From: Proteiniclasticum sp043951855
Lineage (GTDB): Bacteria; Bacillota; Clostridia; Clostridiales; Clostridiaceae
DNA: 64,000 nucleotides
Direction of reading: 5' to 3'
NCBI RefSeq assembly: GCF_043951855.1
Contig: NZ_JBINJW010000011.1
Coordinates: 1 to 64,000, forward strand
The position numbers were made by a program, and so were the translations under genes. Positions 25,839-33,941 of the stretch are shown here, piece after piece. Numbering within the stretch: the stretch's first letter is position 1; each line of letters begins with the position of its first letter. The notes under the pieces were generated by a model that searched no databases, had not been told where the DNA came from, and saw only the letters and a program-made list of their open reading frames with translations.

Positions 25839-27152
25839 CTAATATCTGAAATACTTGTCTTTGAACCAGGATTCGTAAAAACGCGCCACATCATTGTTTT
25901 TCATTTTTTCAATGAGAAGCTCCAGCAGATCTTCCCAAACCACCGGAAGATAATGCCCCTTGAAATCATCCTTCAGAATCTTCTCTTCTGCCGTGAGGGC
26001 TTTGCTTCTTACCTTCCAGTTTTCTCTTGGATAGATCACAAGGAGGTAACTATCCCTGGAAAGGTGCACAAGATTTCTCATGCAGCTGTAGTTTTCCAGA
26101 AACACCTTCTGATTCTTGTGTTCTTCTTTTATGATCTCAGACTGCTCCAGAAGCGGTCTGTAGGTTTCCTCATACTTTCTGAGATAATCCTCATCCAGAG
26201 CTCTTTCATAGCATCCTTCGGTGTATTTGGCCACGACATAGACGTCCTTTCCGGATTTCAGCTTGAAATAGAAATCGAAGCAGGTTTTCCTTCCCTGGGT
26301 ATTTTCGATTTCTGAAATCTTGGAGAAGGAAATATGCGAAGGATCGTAGATGATCTCATCCTCCATCCCCATGAGACCGAGCAGTGTGTCCAGTTCCCTG
26401 TAGCGCAGTAGAGGATAGAAGAAATTCACCGCCATGACCTGAGAAGAGTTCAGATGATGAGAATATCTGTGCCAGTGGATGGAAGAAAGATATTTGGAGC
26501 CCACAAGCTTCTCTTTGACTTCACGGGAAAAATTCATCTCGTAATATTTTTCAGGCAGAATATGACTATAGGTTCTACCGTTATGGCTTACCTCTTCCTT
26601 CACTCTTAAAGACTTCTCCTTGTAGGATTTCATGTGATCCATGACTTTGCTTCTGAAATCCCTGCAGTCCAGAAATGCCGTCTCATATGCCCAGGTAAGA
26701 CTCACTGTGGCCAGTTCATGACTCGGAAATTCTTCTTCGGCAAGAAAAACAAAGGAACTGTCTGGATGAAGTCCGAACTCTTCATTACCGGTATCCGCCA
26801 TATTGATGATCGCTCTGTAGACCGCCGCCTCTTCGGTGGTTCCCAGATTTCTGGCGCTGCTCAGTTCATTGATGCCGATGAGTATCGGCTGATCTTTTTT
26901 CCTTGTCAGGTCTCTTATATTCTCAGGGGTAATCTCTTTTCCGCTGAGAAGTATGAGCTCTCTTTTCGTATCTTCGCTGAAAGAGAGCAGCTCTTCCATC
27001 ACCTCATCCTTGTAAGCCGAAGTACGAATGACCAGAAGATTCTTTTTCCCGGCATGACGTGCCAGAAACTCCTGCATCATCTTCTTTTCCTCCATCATCT
27101 TACCGCGATCATCCAAAAGACCTTTTTCCTTCAGCATCAGTGTCCTCTGCAT
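25839..27152 (-). CDS. Two-part protein with a C-terminal PD-(D/E)XK-like (PGN_0703-type) domain
   Basis: The 437-aa soluble protein is uncharacterised. The C-terminal part (about 190-437) resembles PGN_0703-type putative nucleases: NSSQVMAVNFFYPLLRY (235-251), the conserved Asp in FDFYFKL (Asp293) and AKYTEGCY (308-315). In that family the strand usually reads EVKYTE; here the Glu position appears to be Val, so the nuclease site may be dead. The N-terminal part (about 35-180) looks like an alpha/beta domain with LLVIRTSAY and PILIGINE strands but no Walker A. GGGGGGATAAAGG precedes the start. It lies upstream of the prenyltransferase-fold gene. Confidence 0.5.
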   Translation of the reverse strand: MQRTLMLKEKGLLDDRGKMMEEKKMMQEFLARHAGKKNLLVIRTSAYKDEVMEELLSFSEDTKRELILLSGKEITPENIRDLTRKKDQPILIGINELSSARNLGTTEEAAVYRAIINMADTGNEEFGLHPDSSFVFLAEEEFPSHELATVSLTWAYETAFLDCRDFRSKVMDHMKSYKEKSLRVKEEVSHNGRTYSHILPEKYYEMNFSREVKEKLVGSKYLSSIHWHRYSHHLNSSQVMAVNFFYPLLRYRELDTLLGLMGMEDEIIYDPSHISFSKISEIENTQGRKTCFDFYFKLKSGKDVYVVAKYTEGCYERALDEDYLRKYEETYRPLLEQSEIIKEEHKNQKVFLENYSCMRNLVHLSRDSYLLVIYPRENWKVRSKALTAEEKILKDDFKGHYLPVVWEDLLELLIEKMKNNDVARFYESWFKDKYFRY

Positions 27153-27287
27153 CCTTTATCCCCCCATTTGCACATTGATTCATCGTTTCTCCAATATGCT
27201 TCTATTTTATCTCAATTTCAATGATAAATGTTAATTTCAAGATAAAAATTTGGAAAATACGAATAATTGCAATCGATTACCAGAAGG

Positions 27288-27316
27288 AGAAGAAAAGAGA
27301 GGATTTCTCCTCTCTT
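27288..27316 (-). terminator. Terminator after the YflT-like gene region
   Basis: AAGAGAGGA pairs with TCCTCTCTT around a 4-nt loop, followed by TTCTTCTCC on the minus strand. It lies only 16 nt past the second in-frame stop of the YflT-like gene but about 150 nt past the first. Confidence 0.7.
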
Positions 27317-27331
27317 CGGGTTATTCAGTCT

Positions 27332-27463
27332 TTAATGAAGGTGGAATCCTGGGTCCAGCGGATCCTCTTCCTCCTCCGGAACATTCCTGTTCACTTTATC
27401 CAGGTCCGCATAGTCTTCCAGTTCTCGTTCATCCAGAGAAATGGAACGCTCTACGGATTCCTC
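27332..27463 (-). other. In-frame open extension of the YflT-like gene past TGA
   Basis: Downstream of the TGA the same frame is open for 43 codons and ends in TAA. The peptide starts EESVERSISLDEREL and ends DPLDPGFHLH, strongly acidic like the tail before it. It has no start or ribosome site of its own, so it looks like the original C-terminus of the gene. Confidence 0.5.
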
Positions 27464-28054
27464 TCAGTCTTCATCCACTTTTTCCATATGGTGTGGCGGA
27501 TGGATCACATCGTCTTCTGTAATGGATCCTGGTGTCAGGATTTCATCGCGAACCGAAGGATCTTCGTAGGTTCCAGGTGTGGTTTTTCTGTAGCCGTAAT
27601 CCAGTGCCACATAGGTGCCAGGGTTATCCGGATCTTCCTTGAACCGCTTCGTGATGGAATAGGTGCCGGGTGTTCTAATGTCGTTTATGAACAGATCTGG
27701 CGCTCGGTAGGTGCCTGGATTTTCGATATGGTTTCTGATTTCATCATTCACACCGATGAATACAAGGATGTTACCGTCATTTAGTCTGTCTCTGTAGACC
27801 ACAGCATTCTCTTCCGGAATACCGTAATGGGTCAGAGAACCGACGAATTCGTGGACTCCTCTACCATGATATAAATCTCCGACTACAATCGTCTCTTTTC
27901 CTTCTGCATCCATGGACCCTTTAATCGTCTTGTACGCATAAGGTTCATTGGTGACCACGGATATCTCTCTGGGATCCAGGCCCATCTCTTTCAGATCATT
28001 GATGGCCAGAATCGCTTCTTCTTCTGTTCTAAATGTTCCAACTAGTCTTTTCAA
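27464..28054 (-). CDS. YflT-like general stress protein with PGTY repeats, possibly interrupted by a stop codon
   Basis: This is 196 aa from the TTG at 28054, which has AAGGAG 9 nt upstream. Residues 1-110 match the heat-induced stress protein YflT domain (LVGTFRTEEEAILAINDLKE, then GLDPREISVVTNE). The rest is a hydrophilic tail with four PGTY motifs and one PGSI (ENPGTY, RTPGTY, DNPGTY, TTPGTY, LTPGSI), which looks low-complexity and exposed. The frame continues past the TGA at 27466 for 43 more codons to a TAA at 27334-27332, with acidic protein-like content and a further LDPGFH motif. A terminator follows that second stop directly. The gene may have a recent nonsense mutation, or read-through may occur. 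Confidence 0.75.
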   Translation of the reverse strand: MKRLVGTFRTEEEAILAINDLKEMGLDPREISVVTNEPYAYKTIKGSMDAEGKETIVVGDLYHGRGVHEFVGSLTHYGIPEENAVVYRDRLNDGNILVFIGVNDEIRNHIENPGTYRAPDLFINDIRTPGTYSITKRFKEDPDNPGTYVALDYGYRKTTPGTYEDPSVRDEILTPGSITEDDVIHPPHHMEKVDED

Positions 28055-28195
28055 AAGATAACACTCCTTTATTAATAATTGTTCTGTTGTCACCTATTAC
28101 TGTATCGTTAATATAAGACCATTCTTTAACGTTTCAGTGAAATGATAGTGAAACCTCTGTTATCTTCTGTTCATATTTTACTACAGCGCCAATCC

Positions 28196-28660
28196 TTATC
28201 TGCTTTTTTTCTCCATCTCCAGCAGTTTTTCCTTCACATCGAGTCCACCTGCAAACCCTACCAGCTTCCCGTTCTTTCCGATGACTCGATGGCATGGTAT
28301 GATCACCGGAATGCGATTTCTGTTGTTGGCCATACCCACGGCTCGAGAAGCCTTGGGACTTCCCACTGCCATGGCGATGTCTTCATAGGTTCTGGTCTCC
28401 CCTTTGGGGATTTCTCGTAAGGCTTCCCATACTTTTTTCTGGAAGGGTGTGCCTTCAATGCGAAGAGGGATATCGAATTCTTCTCTACTGCCCTGATAAT
28501 ATTCATTGATCTGTTTTTCCACTTCTGCAATGAGTTCTGTCTTTTTCTCTACCATACCCAGTATGGAAACTTTACCGAAATGAAGATCCGTAATCCTGCC
28601 GTCATTCTCCAGAACCGTCAGTTCACCTATGAGTGTTTCAATTGTATATTTGCATTTCAT
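28196..28660 (-). CDS. ogt: Methylated-DNA-protein-cysteine S-methyltransferase
   Basis: This 154-aa protein removes alkyl groups from O6-methylguanine onto its own active-site Cys123 in IPCHRVIG. The helix-turn-helix block TRTYEDIAMAVGSPKASRAVG (89-109) and the Asn hinge ANNRNRIP precede it. Length and layout fit the Ogt/AdaB group without an N-terminal Ada domain. It is a single-gene unit on the minus strand, just downstream of the tRNA gene and its terminator. Confidence 0.95.
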   Translation of the reverse strand: MKCKYTIETLIGELTVLENDGRITDLHFGKVSILGMVEKKTELIAEVEKQINEYYQGSREEFDIPLRIEGTPFQKKVWEALREIPKGETRTYEDIAMAVGSPKASRAVGMANNRNRIPVIIPCHRVIGKNGKLVGFAGGLDVKEKLLEMEKKSR

Positions 28661-28747
28661 TCCTGATTGCCCCCCAATTCATTTCATGGTCTCATCATAC
28701 CTTATCTTTCGAAACTATTAAATATCAGGATTCATAGTAAATGAAAG

Positions 28748-28779
28748 AAAAAAAGATCTGAACGATAATCGTTCAGATC
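28748..28779 (-). terminator. Terminator of the tRNA gene
   Basis: GATCTGAACG pairs with CGTTCAGATC around a 5-nt loop and is followed by TTTTTTTC on the minus strand, 3 nt past the CCA end. Confidence 0.9.
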
Positions 28780-28782
28780 CTA

Positions 28783-28858
28783 TGGTGGGAAGAACAGGAC
28801 TCGAACCTGCGACTTCCACCTTGTCGAGGTGGCACTCTCCCAGCTGAGTTATCCTCCC
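28783..28858 (-). tRNA. tRNA-Val, anticodon GAC
   Basis: A 76-nt cloverleaf with encoded CCA is present. Acceptor GGGAGGA pairs with TCTTCCC (one G-U), the D stem is ACTC/GAGT, the anticodon stem CCACC/GGTGG, and the T arm GCAGG-TTCGAGT-CCTGT. The anticodon loop is TCGACAA, so the anticodon is GAC, and discriminator A73 suits valine. Position 33 is C where nearly all elongator tRNAs have U. The tRNA stands alone with its own terminator. Confidence 0.85.
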
Positions 28859-28970
28859 ATAGGCAGTTTTGCTGCCCTTTAATTATAACAAATTACTTCA
28901 GTCAGGTATAGCATTTTTTTACTGTTTATGAAAAATTGTTACGATTGTTCCTTCTTTTCTCTCAAATCAG

Positions 28971-29000
28971 AAAAAGATGCCAGAAACAGGTCTCCGGCAC
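28971..29000 (-). terminator. Terminator of the NYN-LOTUS gene
   Basis: GTGCCGGAGA pairs with TTTCTGGCAT (several wobbles), followed by CTTTTTC on the minus strand, 11 nt past the stop at 29011. Confidence 0.65.
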
Positions 29001-29010
29001 CTTCCTATAT

Positions 29011-29898
29011 TTACTTCATCTTCTTCGGTTTTCTTCTGTAGGTTCTTCGTTTCGGCTGCTGTGGAGCTGTTTCTTCCTCTGGAGCATCTTTTCCTTCCCC
29101 TTTCAGAGAAACCCACATGGAAGTGCCGTCTTTGCCTTTGGTGTTGAATTCCAGGAAGTCGAATTTCTTCAGGAACTTGGATAGCTTGGTGTCCCCGTAG
29201 TTTCTGACATCGAAATCAGGATATCGCTTCACAAGTCTGTTTCCGATCTCACCCATATTCATGCTTTGGGCTTCCACTTCATTCATCATTTTCAGCACGG
29301 TGGCTTTGATGACTTCAATATCCGTCATGCTCTTCTGGTCATCCACTTTATCCGTTTTGGCAGGCTTCTTCCCGTTGGTGCCTGGCTGAGCCTGAATTTC
29401 CTTCTTCTCTTTTTCAAGCTGAGAAGCTTTTTCCTCTTCTTCTCGCTTGCTCTTTTCATCGGAAGCCAGCAGAACGTCAAGATACTTGAACTGGTTACAG
29501 GCGGCGATGAATGGCTTTGGCGTTTTCTTTTCGCCCATACCCACTACAAGCATGCCGGATTCTCGTAATCTCGAGGCAAGTTTCGTGAAATCACTGTCAC
29601 TGGATACAATACAGAATCCTTCCACATATCCTGTGTAGAGAATATCCATGGCATCGATGATCATGGCTGAGTCCGTCGCATTCTTCCCTACCGTATAGCT
29701 GTACTGCTGCACAGGGGTAACGGAATTGGCGAGAAGGATATCCTTCCATGATGCTGTGCCTGGTGACGTCCAGTCTCCATAGATTCTTTTGTATGTAGAT
29801 ACTCCGTAATTGGATACTTCGTCGAATATGTACTTGATGTACTTTGCTGAAACATTATCTGCATCGATGAGGACTGCAAACCGTTTTTCTTCTACCAT
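29011..29898 (-). CDS. NYN-domain ribonuclease-like protein with LOTUS/OST-HTH domain
   Basis: The 295-aa protein has an N-terminal NYN (PIN-like) nuclease domain with the acidic residues in LIDADNVSAKY (10-20), ATDSAMIIDAMDIL (near 74) and IVSSDSDFTKLA (near 97). A Lys/Glu-rich linker (about 150-195) leads to a LOTUS-type winged helix (about 200-265), then a basic tail (RRTYRRKPKKMK). The combination matches LabA/DUF88-type proteins thought to bind and cut RNA. GGAGG lies 8 nt before the ATG. It is a single gene upstream of the tRNA. Confidence 0.88.
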   Translation of the reverse strand: MVEEKRFAVLIDADNVSAKYIKYIFDEVSNYGVSTYKRIYGDWTSPGTASWKDILLANSVTPVQQYSYTVGKNATDSAMIIDAMDILYTGYVEGFCIVSSDSDFTKLASRLRESGMLVVGMGEKKTPKPFIAACNQFKYLDVLLASDEKSKREEEEKASQLEKEKKEIQAQPGTNGKKPAKTDKVDDQKSMTDIEVIKATVLKMMNEVEAQSMNMGEIGNRLVKRYPDFDVRNYGDTKLSKFLKKFDFLEFNTKGKDGTSMWVSLKGEGKDAPEEETAPQQPKRRTYRRKPKKMK

Positions 29899-30210
29899 CT
29901 ATTGGCCTCCAAATTTTCTAACTTTTCTATTATCATACCACGAATTGTAATCAAAAACGGCAACTTTCCTGTGATTTTCTCTCATTATTTCTGATTTCAT
30001 GCAGATGCAGGGCAATAATCAGGAAGAATTATTCCACATGAACTTCCAAAGATGGAATGAGAAAATATGTGTTCCCAATTCAGAGAAAGCAGACTATAAT
30101 AAGATGTGCTTCCTTAATCAAATAAATATATCAGGAAATACTCATAAAGTAATAAGATTTACGAATTAGAATAGGAAAGTACAAGGACATAATGAGAGGA
30201 AGAGACTGAA
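29899..30210. other. Divergent intergenic region
   Basis: The 312-nt AT-rich region is between divergent genes. On the plus strand a TATAAT at 30095-30100 with a weak TTCCCA 17 nt upstream is a candidate promoter for the gene at 30211. I see no open frame with a ribosome site. Confidence 0.4.
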
Positions 30211-30792
30211 ATGGAATCATATTATATTTATCTTGTTTTCACGAAAACCGGTACATGGCTGTCACGTGTCATCGCAACATTTTCCGATATGAAATACGTT
30301 CATGCATCCATCAGCTTTGATGACACCTTCACCAGAATGTATTCCTTCGGCAGAAGGAACCCGGACAACCCTTTTTCAGGCGGTTTTGTCGAAGAAAACC
30401 TCAAAGGTGGTGTCTATGAGAAGTTCACTGAATCAAGGTGCCTCATCTACAAGGTGAAAGTCACGGAGCTTCAGTACTATTCTCTGATGAAGGAACTGGC
30501 TAAGTTCCAGAATGAAGCCGACAAGTATCACTACAACCTCATCGGTCTTGTAGGGGCAAAGCTGGGTATTCCACTGAAGAGAAAACACCATTACTTCTGT
30601 TCCCAGTTCATATCAGAAATACTGATCAACAGTAAAATCTATGATATCGACAAGGAACCGGAACTGATCTCACCAGATGATCTCTACAGCGTAGAAAACA
30701 TGGAACTCCTTTATGAAGGATATATCTCCATGTATGACGGACAGCTGGATCTGGTCATGAATCCCAGTCTGAAGGCAACAGCAATTATCTAG
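30211..30792 (+). CDS. Permuted papain-fold (NlpC/P60-like) hydrolase, unknown substrate
   Basis: The 193-aa protein has a candidate catalytic His31 (KYVHASISFD) before Cys130 (HHYFCSQFISEIL). That His-then-Cys order is typical of circularly permuted NlpC/P60 enzymes such as the YiiX/YebB group. There is no signal peptide, so it would act in the cytoplasm, perhaps on a lipid, amide or peptide bond. GAGAGGA lies 10 nt before the ATG. It is a single plus-strand gene convergent with ilvE. Function unproven. Confidence 0.65.
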   Translation: MESYYIYLVFTKTGTWLSRVIATFSDMKYVHASISFDDTFTRMYSFGRRNPDNPFSGGFVEENLKGGVYEKFTESRCLIYKVKVTELQYYSLMKELAKFQNEADKYHYNLIGLVGAKLGIPLKRKHHYFCSQFISEILINSKIYDIDKEPELISPDDLYSVENMELLYEGYISMYDGQLDLVMNPSLKATAII

Positions 30793-30870
30793 TATTATTA
30801 TTTTCACATTCCAACTGCCATAGAAGAAGAGGATGAATGAAACACCAGACGTTTCAAACGCAAGAGAGCA

Positions 30871-30918
30871 AAAGAAAGCTTCATGTTTCTCCAATATGAG
30901 AACATGAAGCTTTCTTTG
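30871..30918. terminator. Bidirectional terminator before ilvE
   Basis: A long stem (AAAGAAAGCTTCATGTTTCTC with GAGAACATGAAGCTTTCTTT) lies between the convergent genes, with T-rich flanks on both strands. Confidence 0.8.
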
Positions 30919-30932
30919 TAATCCTTGAATTT

Positions 30933-32003
30933 CTAGATTCTCACGGTCCAGTCACGAGTATCTTCGATCTTACCCCACTGAATGCCTGTCAGGCCGTCAT
31001 AGAGCTTCTGCGTGACTTCTCCGATCTTCCCGCCTTCCACTTCGAAAGTTTCATCCTTATAGGTCAGCCAGCCTACCGGCGTCACCACTGCAGCTGTTCC
31101 TGTACCCCAGACTTCTTCCAGCTTTCCGGTTTTCGCAGCTTCCACAAGCTCATCGACACTCACAAGTTTTTCGATGACTTCGTATCCCCAGGACTTCAGA
31201 AGCTCGATGCTTGACTTTCTTGTTACACCAGGAAGAACGGATCCGTTCAGTTCCGGTGTGTATATTTTTCCGTCGATTTTGAACATGATGTTCATGGCAC
31301 CGACTTCTTCCACGTATTTTCTTTCCACTCCATCAAGCCATAGAACCTGTGAGAAGCCTTTCTTTCCGGCTCTTACAGATGCTCGGATGGATGCCGCGTA
31401 ATTTCCGCCGCATTTCGCGTAACCAGTACCCCCGCGTACTGCTCTTACATCCTGATCCTCTATGAGAATCTTGATCGGATTGATTCCTTCCGGATAGTAG
31501 CTTCCAACCGGACAGGTGAGAATGCAGAACAGGTAGCTGTCTGAAGCATGTACGCCAAGACCTACATCTGTAGCAATCATGAACGGTCTGATATAAAGAG
31601 AGGTACCTTCCTCACTTGGAACCCAGTCCTTGTCCACTTCCACAAGTTTCTTCAGCGCTTCCATGAACATATCCTCATCCACAGCAGGCATGCTGACTCT
31701 TTCCCCGGATCTTGCCATTCTTCTGATGTTTTCGAATGGTCTGAAGAACTGAATCGCTCCGCTTTCTGTTCTGTAGGCTTTCATACCTTCAAAAATCTCC
31801 TGAGCATAATGGAATACCATTGCGCCTGGGTCCATTGGAATAGGACCATGAGGAACGATTCTGGCATCATGCCATCCTTTCTGGCTGTCATAGTCCATAA
31901 GGAACATATGGTCAGAGAAAGTCTTGCCGAATTTCACTTTACTCATGTCCTGCGGTTTTTCTCTCTTGTCTTCTCTTAATTCGATTCTGATATCTTGTAT
32001 CAC
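30933..32003 (-). CDS. ilvE: Branched-chain amino acid aminotransferase
   Basis: About 356 aa. I place the start at the GTG at 32003, 8 nt after AGGGG; an in-frame GTG 9 nt earlier overlaps that ribosome site. It is a fold-type IV PLP enzyme with FSDHMFLMDYD at the N-terminus, the PLP lysine in GTGYAKCGGNYA and the conserved EVGAMNIMF and GSVLPGVTRKS blocks. It interconverts leucine, isoleucine and valine with their 2-oxo acids, for synthesis or for feeding fermentation. It is a single gene with its own promoter and terminator. Confidence 0.95.
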   Translation of the reverse strand: MIQDIRIELREDKREKPQDMSKVKFGKTFSDHMFLMDYDSQKGWHDARIVPHGPIPMDPGAMVFHYAQEIFEGMKAYRTESGAIQFFRPFENIRRMARSGERVSMPAVDEDMFMEALKKLVEVDKDWVPSEEGTSLYIRPFMIATDVGLGVHASDSYLFCILTCPVGSYYPEGINPIKILIEDQDVRAVRGGTGYAKCGGNYAASIRASVRAGKKGFSQVLWLDGVERKYVEEVGAMNIMFKIDGKIYTPELNGSVLPGVTRKSSIELLKSWGYEVIEKLVSVDELVEAAKTGKLEEVWGTGTAAVVTPVGWLTYKDETFEVEGGKIGEVTQKLYDGLTGIQWGKIEDTRDWTVRI

Positions 32004-32038
32004 ACAAAGCACCCCTTTTTACTGTTTCTAATGAATTA

Positions 32039-32066
32039 ATTATACCTTAATCACCGGGATGTTCAA
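32039..32066 (-). promoter_or_regulatory. Promoter of ilvE
   Basis: On the minus strand TTGAAC (32066-32061) and TATAAT (32044-32039) are spaced by 16 nt. Transcription would start near 32032, giving a leader of about 30 nt and so no room for a T-box. Confidence 0.65.
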
Positions 32067-32323
32067 CGCCGTCATCCCTTAAAGCCACTGTATGTAAACA
32101 ATATCATTGCAACGAAATCGGGTTTTTCTTGACTGATTCACAATGAACTTTCTGGTCAGGTGACGATTTTTCGTCCTGATGCGGATAAGAGTACCTAATT
32201 GCTATAAATCCTAAATCCTAAACAGATTTCGTTTACATTGTGATTATTTTATCCAAATGATAATATCAGCTCTGTATTTTATCGAAATGATATTTCATAT
32301 GGGATCATTTCCAGTCTGACGCG
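32067..32323. other. AT-rich region upstream of ilvE
   Basis: No gene is seen. It holds an imperfect hairpin (TCAGGTGACGA with TCGTCCTGA, about 32155-32180) and a direct repeat AGGATTTAGGATTTA on the minus strand near 32202-32216. Their role is unknown. Confidence 0.4.
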
Positions 32324-32359
32324 AAAAGCCATCTGCATCATGGCCGTGATGCAGATGGC
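32324..32359 (-). terminator. Terminator of the TspO-like gene
   Basis: A perfect 13-bp stem (GCCATCTGCATCA with TGATGCAGATGGC, 6-nt loop) is followed by TTTTCG on the minus strand. Confidence 0.75.
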
Positions 32360-32403
32360 CTCTTCTATGCCCTTTCTGGATAAATACGATTCTTTCGGAC
32401 AGG

Positions 32404-33201
32404 TCAGGATTTCTTCTTCTTTGAAAAGAACAGGTACCCTTCCGCCATGACAAAGAGGAATATGCAGATGGACACCGCGATGATGACGAAAATGTATTCT
32501 CTGTCAAATCCGTCAGGGCTGATATGTTTATAGAGAATCCCTGCATATGCCCAGATCAGCACCAGTCCATATGCCATGTCTCGGAAAGAGAACATGGTTG
32601 TGATTCCAATGACGGCTCCGACTGCAAGGATGAGAATGGTCCATATGGATTCTGAAATCCCGAATCCTCTCCATCCGATATCCACCAGAAGTGTTGTCAC
32701 ATTGGCTATGGTGGCTACGGTGATCCATCCGAAATACACGCTGAACGGCAATCGGATGAAGAGTCTTTCTCTTCCGCTTAATACGGCGTTTTTCGTCATG
32801 AAGTTGATGCCGATGAGGGAAGCGAGAATCGCAAGCATCAGGAAAGTGGATAACAGTATCTGATCATAATGCCATGTGAGAATCCACAACGCATTGGCTA
32901 TGGAAGAAATGGAAAACACGATTCCGATTCGAGTCAGGAGATTTCTGTTTCCATCTCTTGTACCGCTTTTCAGTACGCCCATCTGATATAAGACATATAA
33001 GGCCAGCAGAAAATAAATCACACCCCAGATGCTGAAAGTGATTCCAGCCGGAGCAAAGAGATTGGGATAGGAATCGGATACCTCTCCAGTTCCCTTGCCG
33101 TTGATGGGCAGAATATTGGCCAGTGCATTCATTACGATCATGATGGCATAGGTTACGACTACTAGAATCTTAATCGGAGTGGATGGTGTTTTTTCGTTCA
33201 T
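32404..33201 (-). CDS. TspO/MBR-like tryptophan-rich membrane protein
   Basis: This is 265 aa from the ATG at 33201, preceded by AAGGAG 9 nt upstream; a longer in-frame start has no site. It is polytopic, with blocks NALANILPINGKGTGEVSD and FAPAGITFSIWGVIYFLLALY seen in bacterial TspO-related (tryptophan-rich sensory) proteins of the longer type. Members bind porphyrins or similar ligands, but this branch is not characterised. It is a single gene. Confidence 0.75.
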   Translation of the reverse strand: MNEKTPSTPIKILVVVTYAIMIVMNALANILPINGKGTGEVSDSYPNLFAPAGITFSIWGVIYFLLALYVLYQMGVLKSGTRDGNRNLLTRIGIVFSISSIANALWILTWHYDQILLSTFLMLAILASLIGINFMTKNAVLSGRERLFIRLPFSVYFGWITVATIANVTTLLVDIGWRGFGISESIWTILILAVGAVIGITTMFSFRDMAYGLVLIWAYAGILYKHISPDGFDREYIFVIIAVSICIFLFVMAEGYLFFSKKKKS

Positions 33202-33313
33202 AATCACGTTCTCCTTTTTCTTGGTATTGAACCAGACCAGAATCAGAAATCTTACTATACTAAGCATACTACAAAAATAGAGCCAGATAATGAACATCGG
33301 GCTCTATTCACGA

Positions 33314-33913
33314 TTATTTCAAATATTCGATTGTCAGCGACTGCTCGGGAAGCACTGCATCGTCCTGGTTTATACCGGTGCCCGATGAAGACATGTTAAG
33401 GAGATTGATGCTGGTGGTCAGGACAGATTCACTGCCGTTATACAGTCCGCTCAGATGAAGCTCCAGAAGAATCTTCCCGTTTTCCGTATCATTGTCAGCG
33501 ATTCCGAAAAAAGAATCCTTGCTGTATTGTCCTGGTAAGACCACTTTATGAAAATCATCTCCGTTGTCTTTGAATATCACGATTTTACCGGCATCTTTTT
33601 CTGTTTCCTGAAAGGAGATATAGCTCAGATCATTTCCTTCTCCTGCTGTTTCCGGATCAAAGCCGTTTTCCAGCAGATTCAGTTTTCTGGCATAACGGAT
33701 TTCGTTCTGAATCAGCTCCATACCGAGCCTTGTATCATTCTGAACAAATGCTTTCCTGGATCCTGTGCTGTAGGTGGATGCGCCACTGAAAAACAGTGTG
33801 CCTATGACGCCCATGATGATCGCTGTAATGGCGACTGTTATGAGCACCTCCACCAGTGTGAACCCCTTGCTGGAGGCTTTATGCTTTCTCTTTGAACCGA
33901 ATTCCGTATTCAT
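33314..33913 (-). CDS. Type IV pilus minor pseudopilin (PilW/PulJ-like)
   Basis: This 199-aa protein has a class III prepilin signal: basic leader, Gly17 then FTLVE with Glu at +5, followed by a hydrophobic helix. After processing by PilD it would join the pilus or its initiation complex. GGGAGG precedes the ATG, which lies 28 nt after the end of the GGDEF-HD-GYP gene, so the two are co-transcribed away from the main pil operon. The C-terminal part is variable and cannot be matched by eye. Confidence 0.85.
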   Translation of the reverse strand: MNTEFGSKRKHKASSKGFTLVEVLITVAITAIIMGVIGTLFFSGASTYSTGSRKAFVQNDTRLGMELIQNEIRYARKLNLLENGFDPETAGEGNDLSYISFQETEKDAGKIVIFKDNGDDFHKVVLPGQYSKDSFFGIADNDTENGKILLELHLSGLYNGSESVLTTSINLLNMSSSGTGINQDDAVLPEQSLTIEYLK

Positions 33914-33941
33914 CTTCTACCTCCCGCTTCAATGGTCTTTC

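Noticed and set aside
28783..28858. tRNA-Asp(GTC) on the plus strand, since the plus-strand loop reads TTGTCGA
   Set aside because: The T-arm GGTTCGAGTCC, CCA end and terminator all lie on the minus strand, which gives anticodon GAC.
32004..32403. T-box or leucine-responsive leader upstream of ilvE
   Set aside because: The promoter is only about 30 nt from the start codon, and no T-box bulge sequence or antiterminator is visible.
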